Assembly: GCA_934371505.1 (NCBI GenBank)
Contig: CAKRNW010000044.1
Location: 1 to 16,602, forward strand
DNA from: an uncultured Lachnospiraceae bacterium
GTDB taxonomy: Bacteria > Bacillota > Clostridia > Lachnospirales > Lachnospiraceae
Direction of reading: 5' to 3'
Length of the DNA stretch: 16,602 nt
In this document: in pieces, positions 1 through 6,877 of the stretch
How positions within the stretch are numbered: position 1 is the first letter of the stretch
How the letters are laid out: the number at the start of each line of letters is the position of its first letter
The notes under the pieces: generated by a model
Database searches by the model: none
Told to the model about the DNA's origin: nothing
What the model saw: the letters and a program-made list of their open reading frames with translations, nothing else
Position numbers and translations under genes: made by a program

Positions 1-153
1 TGTCCTTGTTTTTACAGAACCTGTTTCACACATTTGTTTTTCCAGGCGGTAAACAGTACTGGTATTCACAGAAAAACACTCTGCGATTTCTTTTGCATTG
101 TGCGTTTTATTCCAAGCTTCAATAAGTAGTTTTCGTGTTTCATCATGTAACAT
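1..153 (-). CDS. IS630-family transposase, N-terminal part, cut by window edge
   Basis: The 51 codons from the ATG at 153 down to the window edge encode a protein starting MLHDETRKLLIEAWNKTHNA, followed by a helix-turn-helix (AKEIAECFSVNTSTVYRLEKQ, about residues 20-40). This is the N-terminal DNA-binding module typical of IS630/Tc1-type transposases, which recognises the element's terminal repeats. The catalytic DDE domain would lie outside the window. An AGAGGTGAT ribosome binding site lies about 6 bases before the ATG. The gene runs towards the left edge, so its 5' end and the adjoining IS terminus are in the window. Family assignment rests on the HTH and context only, so another HTH protein of similar size is possible. 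Confidence 0.6.
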   Translation of the reverse strand, partial: MLHDETRKLLIEAWNKTHNAKEIAECFSVNTSTVYRLEKQMCETGSVKTRT

Positions 154-162
154 AATAATCAC

Positions 163-195
163 CTCTTGACTCTATCATAGACCTGTTGTCAAGAG
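163..195. repeat. Inverted repeat just upstream of the IS630-type transposase
   Basis: CTCTTGAC (163-170) and GTCAAGAG (188-195) form a perfect 8-bp inverted repeat separated by 17 bases, between the transposase ribosome binding site and the end of the parB remnant. It could be part of the IS terminal region, a site bound by the transposase, or an operator. The minus strand carries TTGACA within it (186-191), but no -10 box sits at the right distance. Confidence 0.45.
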
Positions 196-216
196 TGTGC
201 AGTATTTTTTGGAGTG

Positions 217-666
217 CTATAATAGCTCTGCTACTAACTCTGTCAGATGAATATATCGAAGAATCTGTCTGGAACTATCTCCTGTATTCTGACTGACTTC
301 TTCTGCCGCCAACTTCTTGCCAACTTGGCAAGAAGTTAAATCAGACCGTTTTCCCTGACGCTTTAACGCCTCATATTTCATTTTATAAGCAAATGCCTTT
401 TCGCTGATCAGCAGCTCTTCTCGTTGAATGTTGGAATCTACCATAATCACCGTCGCTTCATCATCTGTAAGATCTTTGATGATAACCGGCATTTTCTCTA
501 GTCCAGAAAGTTCACATGCTCGTTTTCGCCGATGACCAGCTACCAGCTCATAACCACCGGATTCTCTCAACCGCACAATACCAGGAACCAACACGCCATA
601 TAGTGTAATACTTTCTGTTAGTTCTTCCATTTTCTTATCATCTATTTTTGTAAAATCATTTACTCT
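217..666 (-). pseudogene. ParB/Spo0J-like nuclease-domain protein, remnant truncated at both ends
   Basis: The reading frame from the ATG at 630 gives 137 residues with clear ParB N-domain motifs: ESITLYGVLVPGIVR, then GGYELVAGHRRKRACELSGL (the GHRR box), and further on MVDSNIQREELLISEKAFAYKMKYEAL. ParB-type proteins bind centromere-like sites and hydrolyse CTP in plasmid or ICE partition. Homology-like sequence continues upstream in frame (RVNDFTKIDDKK, up to 666) to an in-frame TAG at 667-669, so the usual 50 or so N-terminal residues are missing. Downstream the frame stops at ELL-TAG, where the family normally continues for 100-200 more residues. This stop coincides with the boundary to the IS630-like element. 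The ATG at 630 has no convincing ribosome binding site. I read it as a remnant of a mobile-element or plasmid-type parB. Confidence 0.7.
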
Positions 667-860
667 CTACACTTTAAATTATACAGGAAGCTACTTAACA
701 TAGTTCCTATCTGCAACATGTCTTTCGACAGGAACAGTCACTTAGGCTTGAGACCTATTGTTATGCTATAGATAAGAGATTTCATATGTTCACTTTTATC
801 TATATTTATAAATATATTTCTATGTTTTTAGTCGCTTAACAATTAGTCCTACTGTAAAAA
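667..860. other. Gene-free spacer rich in palindromes
   Basis: No credible gene is present. AGGAA (685-689) pairs with TTCCT (704-708), and CTA (691-693) with TAG (701-703), giving an 8-bp stem with one bulged G. GTTCCT (703-708) also matches AGGAAC (730-735), around an inner GTC-TTTC-GAC hairpin (719-728). TATAGATAAGAG (767-778) pairs with CTTTTATCTATA (793-804) apart from one G-T pair. A perfect 14-bp palindrome, ATATTTATAAATAT, covers 802-815. The bulged stem resembles subterminal hairpins of some transposable elements, but no transposase is attached. Confidence 0.5.
821..837 (+). repeat. 17-base repeat, copy 1
   Basis: TATGTTTTTAGTCGCTT matches, with one mismatch, the reverse complement of 13587-13603 upstream of the nucleoside operon. 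The two copies are inverted and lie on either side of the traX/nucleoside block, about 12.8 kb apart. Both are in AT-rich non-coding DNA, so chance is possible. Confidence 0.35.
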
Positions 861-1603
861 CTATCGGATCCACCACTGCCAGATCAGGTACAGAAGCAGA
901 AGATGTACCGGGTAAAATGCGTAGCAGAAATACTGAAACCATTTTTTGTGATATCCCTGTTTTCCATTGTACAGCCAGATAGGGATGAGCGCCAGTAATG
1001 CAAAGCTCTGCTGCGCAATTTCAAATTCATGTCCCAAAATGGTGACCGGATAATACAGATCACCCAGCATGATTACATTCAGATAGAACAGTCCTGCCAC
1101 CTGCGCCACAAAGGACACCCGGTTTTTTTCCTAAAAAAATAAAACAGCAGAACGGTTAATACTCCGGTTGCATTGTAGTCCACCATGGTCAGAGTTCCCC
1201 AAATATAATCTCCAAGAATCACGAACACAATGGTAAGAACCAGTAGCCACTTTATCTCTGTTTTTCTGGCTTTTTCGATGATTTGCAGGGACAGCAATCC
1301 CAGAAGAAACGTCCACAGTACATTCTGATGAAACGGGTAAACAGGAGAGCTTCCCATAATCAGGTTAAATGGGATCTCTGAAACCAACGCAAAGACAAAC
1401 AAACGACCCATGTATTTTTTCACATTGGAAGTATGGGCATAGCCCTCTGCGATCATAAATGCAAAAATCGGAAAAGCGAGTCTGCCTACACAGGTCAGCC
1501 ATTCCTGACCGGGCAATAAGGTCGCCCACAAGTGATCGCACAACATCAATGTCATTGCAAGAATGTGCAGCATAAAGGAATCAATTCCTGTTTTTTCTTT
1601 CAT
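861..1603 (-). pseudogene. traX: TraX-family membrane acetyltransferase, interrupted by a frameshift
   Basis: The 5' part starts at the ATG at 1603 (MKEKTGIDSFMLHILAMTLM...), preceded by GGGAGGA about 11 bases upstream. A longer frame from a GTG at 1693 only adds non-conserved residues. TraX-typical stretches follow: ITLMLCDHLWATLLPG-like text, VGRLAFPIFAFMIAEGY and ALVSEIPFNLIMG. After FYFFRKK the frame runs out. The rest (SFVAQVAGLFYLNVIMLGDL to WQWWIR) lies in the frame reached by one extra base. The switch falls in an A7 tract on the coding strand near 1125-1131. With eight A residues the protein would be intact at about 246 residues, normal for the family, with six or more membrane spans. 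F-plasmid TraX acetylates pilin; the role of standalone Firmicute copies is not settled. It could be a true loss, a phase-variable tract or a sequencing error. Confidence 0.75.
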
Positions 1604-1642
1604 GTACGTTGTGTCCTCCCTGTTTTCGTATATGATAAAACC

Positions 1643-1673
1643 CTGTAACCATTCCGCACCTTCGCAGTTACAG
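1643..1673 (-). promoter_or_regulatory. Stem-loop in the traX leader
   Basis: On the minus strand CTGTAAC (1673-1667) pairs perfectly with GTTACAG (1649-1643) across a 17-base loop, followed by GG and TTTT (1640-1637), then the traX ribosome binding site. It looks like a weak intrinsic terminator or attenuator in the leader. The short U run makes this uncertain. Confidence 0.35.
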
Positions 1674-1757
1674 TAAAATAATATCTTATTCACCTTTTGT
1701 TTGCTATTCTATTTCTGCCGTGCCACCTGAAAACGACGTTGCTATTCACTTACGCAA

Positions 1758-1799
1758 GCAGCCCTCCTTTTGCAAAGCAAACCTTTCTATCAGGGCTGC
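1758..1799. repeat. Nested inverted repeat between punA and traX
   Basis: GCAGCCCT (1758-1765) pairs with AGGGCTGC (1792-1799), and inside it TTTGC (1768-1772) pairs with GCAAA (1776-1780). It lies downstream of the operon terminator and upstream of traX. No T tract follows on either strand, so it is not a standard terminator. Function unknown. Confidence 0.4.
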
Positions 1800-1836
1800 G
1801 AATGTTATAATTCGCTGGATACCAATGAACTGTAAC

Positions 1837-1869
1837 AAAACGACCAGCCGAAAACAGTTCGGCTGGTCG
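1837..1869 (-). terminator. Rho-independent terminator of the nucleoside operon
   Basis: A perfect 12-bp stem, CGACCAGCCGAA (1841-1852) with TTCGGCTGGTCG (1858-1869), has a 5-base loop and is followed on the minus strand by TTTTGTT. It lies 27 bases beyond the punA stop codon and ends the operon. Confidence 0.92.
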
Positions 1870-1896
1870 AGGGATTGTTCCGCTTTACGGATCATC

Positions 1897-2718
1897 TTAT
1901 ATATGGGTAACCACAGCTGTGATCAGTTTTTTAAACTCCACCGCTACACGGTCTGCAGTTTCCTGAACTTCTTTGTGGTTTAGAGGCTGTGTAGACACTC
2001 CGGCTGCCAGATTTGTAATGCAGGAAATACCGCAGACTTCCATTCCCATGTGATTTGCAGTCAGCGCTTCACATGCCGTGCTCATTCCTACTGCATCTCC
2101 GCCCCAGATTCTTGCCATTCTGACCTCTGCAGGTGTCTCATAAGCCGGTCCGGTAAACTGGACGTATACACCTTCCTGCAGCTTAATACCCAGTTTATTT
2201 GCTTCTTCTTTGATGATATTTCTCATTCTGAGACTGTATACTTCACTCATATCCGGGAATCTCAGCCCAAATTCGTCTATATTTTTTCCGATCAGCGGGC
2301 TTGGAATTCCGGTAGTGATATGATCTGTGATAAGCATAAAATCTCCTGGTTTGTAATCCAGGTTCACGCCGCCTGCTGCATTCGTAAGAACCAGCTTTTT
2401 CGCTCCCATCATGCCCATCAGTCGGGTCGGCAGTACAACATCTGTCATCGGATACCCTTCATAGTAATGAACTCTTCCCTGCATGATCACAACTGGCACC
2501 TCATCTACATAGCCGAATACAAATCTGCCCTTATGTCCCGCAACTGTAGAGGTCGGAAATCCTTCAATCTCTGTGTACGCAATCGTTGTCTCGATTTTGA
2601 TCTGATCTGCATAATCCCCCAGACCAGATCCCAGAATCAGTGCAACCTCCGGCACAAAATCTGTTTTTTCTCTCACACTTGCAAGACATGTTTTGACTTT
2701 CTCATATACCTTGTTCAT
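1897..2718 (-). CDS. punA: Purine-nucleoside phosphorylase, trimeric type
   Basis: This cytosolic enzyme cleaves inosine, guanosine and their deoxy forms with phosphate to the base and (deoxy)ribose-1-phosphate. The 273 residues match the trimeric PNP family in length. Visible motifs are LGSGLGDYAD (phosphate Ser31), GHKGRFVFG (His62), MQGRVHYYEGYPM (Arg82, His84), LTNAAGGVN, FTGPAYETPAEVRM (Glu194, base binding), VGMSTACEALTANHMGMEV and CITNLAAG (Asn236, purine N7 contact). The ATG at 2718 follows AGGAGG at 6-base spacing, so the start is secure. It is the last gene of the operon, 17 bases behind the regulator and ahead of the terminator. With Add supplying inosine and DeoB using its sugar phosphate, it closes the purine branch. 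Exact preference (inosine/guanosine versus xanthosine) cannot be read from sequence. Confidence 0.95.
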   Translation of the reverse strand: MNKVYEKVKTCLASVREKTDFVPEVALILGSGLGDYADQIKIETTIAYTEIEGFPTSTVAGHKGRFVFGYVDEVPVVIMQGRVHYYEGYPMTDVVLPTRLMGMMGAKKLVLTNAAGGVNLDYKPGDFMLITDHITTGIPSPLIGKNIDEFGLRFPDMSEVYSLRMRNIIKEEANKLGIKLQEGVYVQFTGPAYETPAEVRMARIWGGDAVGMSTACEALTANHMGMEVCGISCITNLAAGVSTQPLNHKEVQETADRVAVEFKKLITAVVTHI

Positions 2719-2735
2719 ACCTGTCCTCCTCTTTT

Positions 2736-3464
2736 CTATACTCTGTCTATTTTTTCCTCTATGATCTTTTTCAATCCTTCATACTGTTCCGGATTAATCA
2801 GAATCTGATTGCCGTTCTTTGTAACCAAACCTTCATCCAGAAATTTGCGGATAGCTCTGCTGATACTTTTTAGGCACAGCCCCGTCTCATCTGCCATACT
2901 GGTTCTGCTCTCTTTGATACAAAGAACACCGTTTTTATTATGCTTTTCATAAAGCTCCACATATAAAAATGCCAGTCTGTCGGCCCCCTGAAGGAATAAG
3001 TACAGACGATTCCGTCTTACCTCTTCGAGCAGGGAAGTCGCACTGATTTTTGCTTCCAGCCGAAATGCTTCGATATCTGAATTTAGCCATTTTTCATACT
3101 TTGCACGAGCCACCTTCACAAGAATACAATCCGTCTCTGCCTGCAGGGTCGTCTTAAATTCATCAATTTCCATCAGCACTTCCATTCCACCAAGCGCCAG
3201 CATATTTTGCGGCTTCATAAAGTCAAATGTAATGCCTGAGATACGATAATCCGTGGCCTTAACCTTTCCGTTTCCAACAAAATAGATGGTTTCTACCGGT
3301 TCATTTTCCCGAATAAAAATAGTTCCTGCCGGAATTGTTTCCACCACCATAGCATCAATCAGCCATAAGGGGGCAGTCCTGAAATAATCTTCAAACTGTC
3401 TTCGCCTTTTCTTTTCCACATTTTTCAGGAAAGGCAGTACTTCGTGCAAGTATTTATTTTCCAT
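2736..3464 (-). CDS. Crp/Fnr-family transcriptional regulator
   Basis: The 242-residue protein has a cyclic-nucleotide-binding-type beta-barrel (about residues 30-125; IPAGTIFIRENEPVETIYFV and GNGKVKATDY), a dimerisation helix, and a C-terminal HTH_Crp domain with recognition region ETGLCLKSISRAIRKFLDEGLV. The conserved cAMP phosphate-binding cassette (GE...RSA) is not seen: the corresponding stretch reads LGGMEVLMEIDEFKTT, so cAMP is an unlikely ligand. No N-terminal Cys cluster for an Fnr-type Fe-S centre is visible. The start at 3464 has GAGGT overlapping the stop codon of the upstream membrane gene, leaving a 4-base gap, which suggests translational coupling. Position within a nucleoside operon makes it a likely local regulator, perhaps sensing a nucleoside, base or sugar phosphate. 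That role is inference. Confidence 0.9.
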   Translation of the reverse strand: MENKYLHEVLPFLKNVEKKRRRQFEDYFRTAPLWLIDAMVVETIPAGTIFIRENEPVETIYFVGNGKVKATDYRISGITFDFMKPQNMLALGGMEVLMEIDEFKTTLQAETDCILVKVARAKYEKWLNSDIEAFRLEAKISATSLLEEVRRNRLYLFLQGADRLAFLYVELYEKHNKNGVLCIKESRTSMADETGLCLKSISRAIRKFLDEGLVTKNGNQILINPEQYEGLKKIIEEKIDRV

Positions 3465-3468
3465 AGGC

Positions 3469-4077
3469 CTACCTCATTTTGTTCATCTTATCTGCCAGAA
3501 ACTGAATGACCGGTCCTGCCGTTAACGCCGTAATTATTGTAATTACACCCGGTTTTCCGCCTAAGATCGTTCCAATTATAATACAACTGATATCAAAACC
3601 AATTTTTACCGTACGAAATTCTTTTCCAAGTCTGTCTTTGATCACCATGACTACACCGGTAAAGGGATCCAGTCCGATATCAGCGGTGATATACATCGCT
3701 ACTCCGGTATATAGCATCAGACACCCCAGAACAGCTCCTAAAATCTGCGTTACCGGATTCTGCACAGGAAAGATACTATGGTATAGCTTCCCACCCAGAC
3801 CGACAATTGTACCATATGGAATACAGTATACAAGTGTTCCAATATTCACATACTTTCTACCGGTAAAAAACACCAGTACAGTTAAAACAACATTTACAAG
3901 ATTCGATGCCGTTCCAAGCTGTTCCGAAGTAAGTCCAGCTGCGCTTCGTATTCCGTCGTACATCATTCCGACCGGATCATTTCCAAGCGCCGCCGCCGCA
4001 TTAAATGCGACACCGACACCTACCAGTATAATTCCGATCACCGCCAGAAGCAACCTTGATATCTTCTTTTTCTTCAA
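3469..4077 (-). CDS. YczE/YyaS/YitT-family integral membrane protein
   Basis: This 202-residue hydrophobic protein has about five or six membrane spans. It shows an internal two-fold repeat: GVAFNAAAALGNDPVGMMYDGI in the first half is echoed by GVAMYITADIGLDPFTGVVMVI in the second, a hallmark of the YczE/YitT group. The start is TTG at 4077 with AGAGGAAG 5 bases upstream; no better ATG is present. The molecular function of the family is not firmly established. Its place between deoB and the regulator, with a 4-base gap to the latter, suggests transport of a nucleoside-derived compound or a link to regulation, but this is inference from context only. Confidence 0.85.
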   Translation of the reverse strand: MKKKKISRLLLAVIGIILVGVGVAFNAAAALGNDPVGMMYDGIRSAAGLTSEQLGTASNLVNVVLTVLVFFTGRKYVNIGTLVYCIPYGTIVGLGGKLYHSIFPVQNPVTQILGAVLGCLMLYTGVAMYITADIGLDPFTGVVMVIKDRLGKEFRTVKIGFDISCIIIGTILGGKPGVITIITALTAGPVIQFLADKMNKMR

Positions 4078-4208
4078 AATTTCTTCCTCTATTCTAACCT
4101 ATTTGTAACTCTTCAGCGCCATGCGAAATGGAAGAAAAATCGCAAATTATGCTTGCATACAGCGCTTTTTCCGAAATATCATATGGCGGAATGGGGCTCT
4201 GAACGCAG
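4078..4208 (-). promoter_or_regulatory. Longest gap inside the operon, possible internal promoter or processing region
   Basis: This 131-base gap separates deoB from the membrane gene, while most other gaps in the operon are under 40 bases. It contains TATGCTTGCATA (a near-perfect dyad around 4147-4158) and several GCGC-containing repeats that could pair. A TAGAAT hexamer occurs near 4093-4098 on the minus strand, but no good -35 box lies at the right distance. A second promoter for the last three genes is possible but not shown. Confidence 0.3.
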
Positions 4209-5399
4209 TTACCCTAATTTTTCCAGTATGGAATGTCCGATCGTTCCTTCCGGCATAGCCACATCAAAGTTTTCTGCAATAGATGCTCCGATGATAGCAA
4301 AGGTATCCTCGCCTTCCAGTTTGCCTCCTTTTTCCATCCGTTTCGAATAGGCAATAAAAGGAACATATTCTCTTGTATGGTCTGATCCGGTATATGTGGG
4401 ATCGTTTCCGTGATCCGCTGTAAGAATCAGAAGATCATCCTCTTTCAGCTGTTCCAGCAATACACCAAGATTTTTGTCAAATTTCTCAATCTCATGTCCA
4501 TAGCCTTCTGTATTTCTTCTGTGTCCCCAAAGCGCATCAAAATCAACCAGATTGACGAAACACAATCCATGAAAATCTTTTCTGCTGATTTCAATGGTCT
4601 GCTCCATTCCGTTGACAGAGCTAGTGGAATGATAAGTTTCTGTAATTCCTTCCCCGCAGAAAATATCATGAATCTTGCCCACACCGATCACATCCAGACC
4701 TTTATCCTTCATAGCATTTAATACTGTAGAACCTGTCGGTTTCAGCGCATAATCATGACGATTACTGGTGCGCTTGAATTCGCCCTTTTTCTTTCCCACA
4801 TAAGGTCGCGCGATAACCCTTCCCACTTTCCATTCATCTTTCAGCGTGATTTCTCTTGCGATTTCGCAGCAGCGATAGAGATTTTGCAGGTCAAAGGTTT
4901 CTTCATTTCCACAGATCTGGAGTACCGAATCTGCGGAAGTATATACGATCATGGCACCGGTGTTGATTTCTTCTTCTCCCAGTTCTTCAATGATCTGGGT
5001 TCCACTGGCACTCTTATTACCGATGACTCTCTTTTTGCACCTTTTCTCCAGTTCTGCGATCAGCTCTGGCGGAAAGCCATGCTCTGTAAAGGTAATAAAT
5101 GGTTTTTCCGTCTTAATTCCCATCATCTCCCAGTGTCCGGTCATGGTATCTTTTCCGTTGCTCGCTTCCCCCAGACGGGCATAACGTCCCATAGGTTTTG
5201 CAGCTTGTTCCATGCTTCCACCACAATGGAGATTCAACATTCCAAGCTTTTTCAGATTTGGAATCTCCAGAGTTCCCATCTGGTTCAGGATATGTCCAAA
5301 TGTATCTACCCCTACATCTCCGAACTTTTCAGAATCCGGCATAGCTCCGATACCCAAAGAATCCAGGACAATCACAAAAATTCTGTTGTACTTCTTCAT
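4209..5399 (-). CDS. deoB: Phosphopentomutase
   Basis: DeoB interconverts (deoxy)ribose-1-phosphate and -5-phosphate, joining the phosphorylases to DeoC and the pentose phosphate pathway. At 396 residues it has the family's normal length and alkaline-phosphatase-superfamily layout. VIVLDSLGIGAMPDS carries metal ligand Asp13, NGKDTMTGHWEMMG carries the phospho-acceptor Thr85, the cap domain lies in between, and the C-terminal metal site is seen in LVDFDALWGHRRN and LILTADHGNDPTYTGSDHTREYVP. The ATG at 5399 has AGAGGT about 8 bases upstream. It lies 18 bases behind add and is followed by the largest gap in the operon. Confidence 0.97.
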   Translation of the reverse strand: MKKYNRIFVIVLDSLGIGAMPDSEKFGDVGVDTFGHILNQMGTLEIPNLKKLGMLNLHCGGSMEQAAKPMGRYARLGEASNGKDTMTGHWEMMGIKTEKPFITFTEHGFPPELIAELEKRCKKRVIGNKSASGTQIIEELGEEEINTGAMIVYTSADSVLQICGNEETFDLQNLYRCCEIAREITLKDEWKVGRVIARPYVGKKKGEFKRTSNRHDYALKPTGSTVLNAMKDKGLDVIGVGKIHDIFCGEGITETYHSTSSVNGMEQTIEISRKDFHGLCFVNLVDFDALWGHRRNTEGYGHEIEKFDKNLGVLLEQLKEDDLLILTADHGNDPTYTGSDHTREYVPFIAYSKRMEKGGKLEGEDTFAIIGASIAENFDVAMPEGTIGHSILEKLG

Positions 5400-5417
5400 C
5401 TTCGTCTACCTCTTCTC

Positions 5418-6398
5418 TTATTTCTTTTCTGCCAATTTCCGGTACAGCTTTTCTTTGACAGTTTCTTCCGCAAAAGCCGCATCTACTGCATTCCTCATCA
5501 GAAGCAGGACCTCCTCATCCCGGATTCCGTATGTGTTTTGAATAAATTCCAGTTCCTTTGTCATGGTTGTGTCGCTGACCGTCCGGTTATCCGTATTCAC
5601 GGTGACCATTGCACCATGATCCAGAAATTCCCGGATCGGATAGAATTCCGGTCCCGGTACAGCTCTGGTCTGCAGATTGCTGACAGGGCACATCTCAATC
5701 CCAATCTTTTTTTCTGCCAGTTTCCGGATCACATCCTCATGACCTCTCATGGCAATCCCATGTCCGATTCTCTTTGCACCGGCTGCCACTGCATCTGTGA
5801 TATTCTCTACACTGCCGCACTCGCCGGCATGAATCGTAAAGGGCATACCGATATTTCTTGTTTTTTCAAACAGATTCATAAATTGTGACATGGGATAAGA
5901 AGCTTCTGCCCCGGCAAGATCCACTCCGCAGACACCTGATCCAAGAAGTTCTCTTGCAGATCTGATCATCCGCCAGTTCTCATCTTCTTCCAGATGGCGC
6001 ATGGCACAAGCGATCACTCCGTACTCGATGTCAAACTCCTGTTTTCCTCTTTCCAGTCCTTGGATCAGTGCTTCCATTGCCTTTTTGCAACTCATGGTTG
6101 CTGTTTCCGAAAAAAGTGGTGCAAAGCGGATTTCTGCATAGCATACATGTTCTTGGCTCATGCTTTTCAGCACATCGTAGCCGGCCTCTTCCAGACCTTC
6201 TTCGTCTCTGAGGCACTGACATGGCAGATCAAACTTTTCCAGATACTCTGCGAGGCTTGTACAGTCATCCGATACACTCAGTTCTTCTTTTTTTACGGAT
6301 CTTCCCAGTCTTTTTTCTATAAATTCCTTGCTGAGGGATCCATCCAGGTGGCAATGCAGCTCCACCTTCGGTAATCTTAGCAGATCTTCCCGTGTCAT
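5418..6398 (-). CDS. add: Adenosine deaminase
   Basis: This zinc hydrolase converts (deoxy)adenosine to (deoxy)inosine, the substrate for PunA encoded downstream. The 326-residue TIM-barrel shows the family motifs in order: VELHCHLDGS (zinc His15 and His17), GVDLAGAE, IHAGECG (zinc His190, catalytic Glu193), RIGHGI (His213), CPVSN, and VNTDNRTVSD (zinc Asp270). The usual second Asp of the TDD motif is Asn271 here. All other catalytic residues are intact, so activity is expected. The related aminodeoxyfutalosine and adenine deaminases cannot be fully excluded, but the neighbours favour adenosine. The ATG at 6398 is preceded by GGAGTGGTGA. Confidence 0.93.
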   Translation of the reverse strand: MTREDLLRLPKVELHCHLDGSLSKEFIEKRLGRSVKKEELSVSDDCTSLAEYLEKFDLPCQCLRDEEGLEEAGYDVLKSMSQEHVCYAEIRFAPLFSETATMSCKKAMEALIQGLERGKQEFDIEYGVIACAMRHLEEDENWRMIRSARELLGSGVCGVDLAGAEASYPMSQFMNLFEKTRNIGMPFTIHAGECGSVENITDAVAAGAKRIGHGIAMRGHEDVIRKLAEKKIGIEMCPVSNLQTRAVPGPEFYPIREFLDHGAMVTVNTDNRTVSDTTMTKELEFIQNTYGIRDEEVLLLMRNAVDAAFAEETVKEKLYRKLAEKK

Positions 6399-6437
6399 AA
6401 CTTTTCACCACTCCAATCCTTGTTCACTGCTTCCGCT

Positions 6438-6857
6438 CTATAAAAGGTTTGATGGTCCAAATCCCAGAGGCAGCAGCTCTTTTAATGTAAAAATATCATA
6501 ATTTTCCTGATCCACGGCCAGAATAATCCGAAAAGTCTCCGGATCACAAAATTCCATCATTACCTGACGGCACACACCACATGGGGCTGCATATTCCGTC
6601 AGTACTCCATCTTTACCGCCTACGATGCAGATAGCCTGAAATTCTCTGACTCCTTCACTGACTGCCTTGAAAAAAGCTGTCCGCTCTGCACAGTTTGTGG
6701 GCGTGTAAGCGGCATTTTCAATATTACAGCCTGTGTATATATCTCCCTTCTTTGTCAGAAGCGCCGCTCCGACTTTAAAACCGGAATAAGGAGCATAGGA
6801 AAAATCCAGCTGTTTGATCGCTGAGTCGATCAAGCTTTTAATCATTGCTTTTTCCAT
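6438..6857 (-). CDS. cdd: Cytidine deaminase, small tetrameric type
   Basis: It deaminates cytidine and deoxycytidine to uridine forms for Udp. The 139-residue length fits the homotetrameric class. Key residues are CNIENAAY (substrate Asn45, Glu47), NCAERTA (zinc Cys56, catalytic Glu58) and PCGVCRQ (zinc Cys93, Cys96). The frame can be extended to a GTG at 6866, but that codon lies inside the AGAGGTG ribosome binding site. The ATG at 6857 has proper 6-7 base spacing, so I chose it. It sits 20 bases behind deoC and 39 before add. Confidence 0.95.
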   Translation of the reverse strand: MEKAMIKSLIDSAIKQLDFSYAPYSGFKVGAALLTKKGDIYTGCNIENAAYTPTNCAERTAFFKAVSEGVREFQAICIVGGKDGVLTEYAAPCGVCRQVMMEFCDPETFRIILAVDQENYDIFTLKELLPLGFGPSNLL

Positions 6858-6877
6858 ATCATACACCTCTCATTCTT

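Noticed and set aside
1715..1735. GGTGGCACGGC on the minus strand, similar to the T-box antiterminator motif
   Set aside because: It departs from the AGGGTGGNACCGCG consensus, and there is too little room for stem I between it and the punA terminator.
2050..2808. Plus-strand open frame (252 codons) opposite punA
   Set aside because: Antisense to a well-conserved enzyme, with Cys/His/Ser-rich composition and no recognisable domain.
4755..5888. Long plus-strand open frame (377 codons) opposite deoB and add
   Set aside because: It is rich in Phe, Ser, His and Cys, shows no family motif, and lies entirely antisense to two genes with intact catalytic motifs.
6858..6866. GTG start for cdd three codons upstream
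   Set aside because: The GTG is part of the ribosome binding site; the ATG at 6857 has correct spacing.
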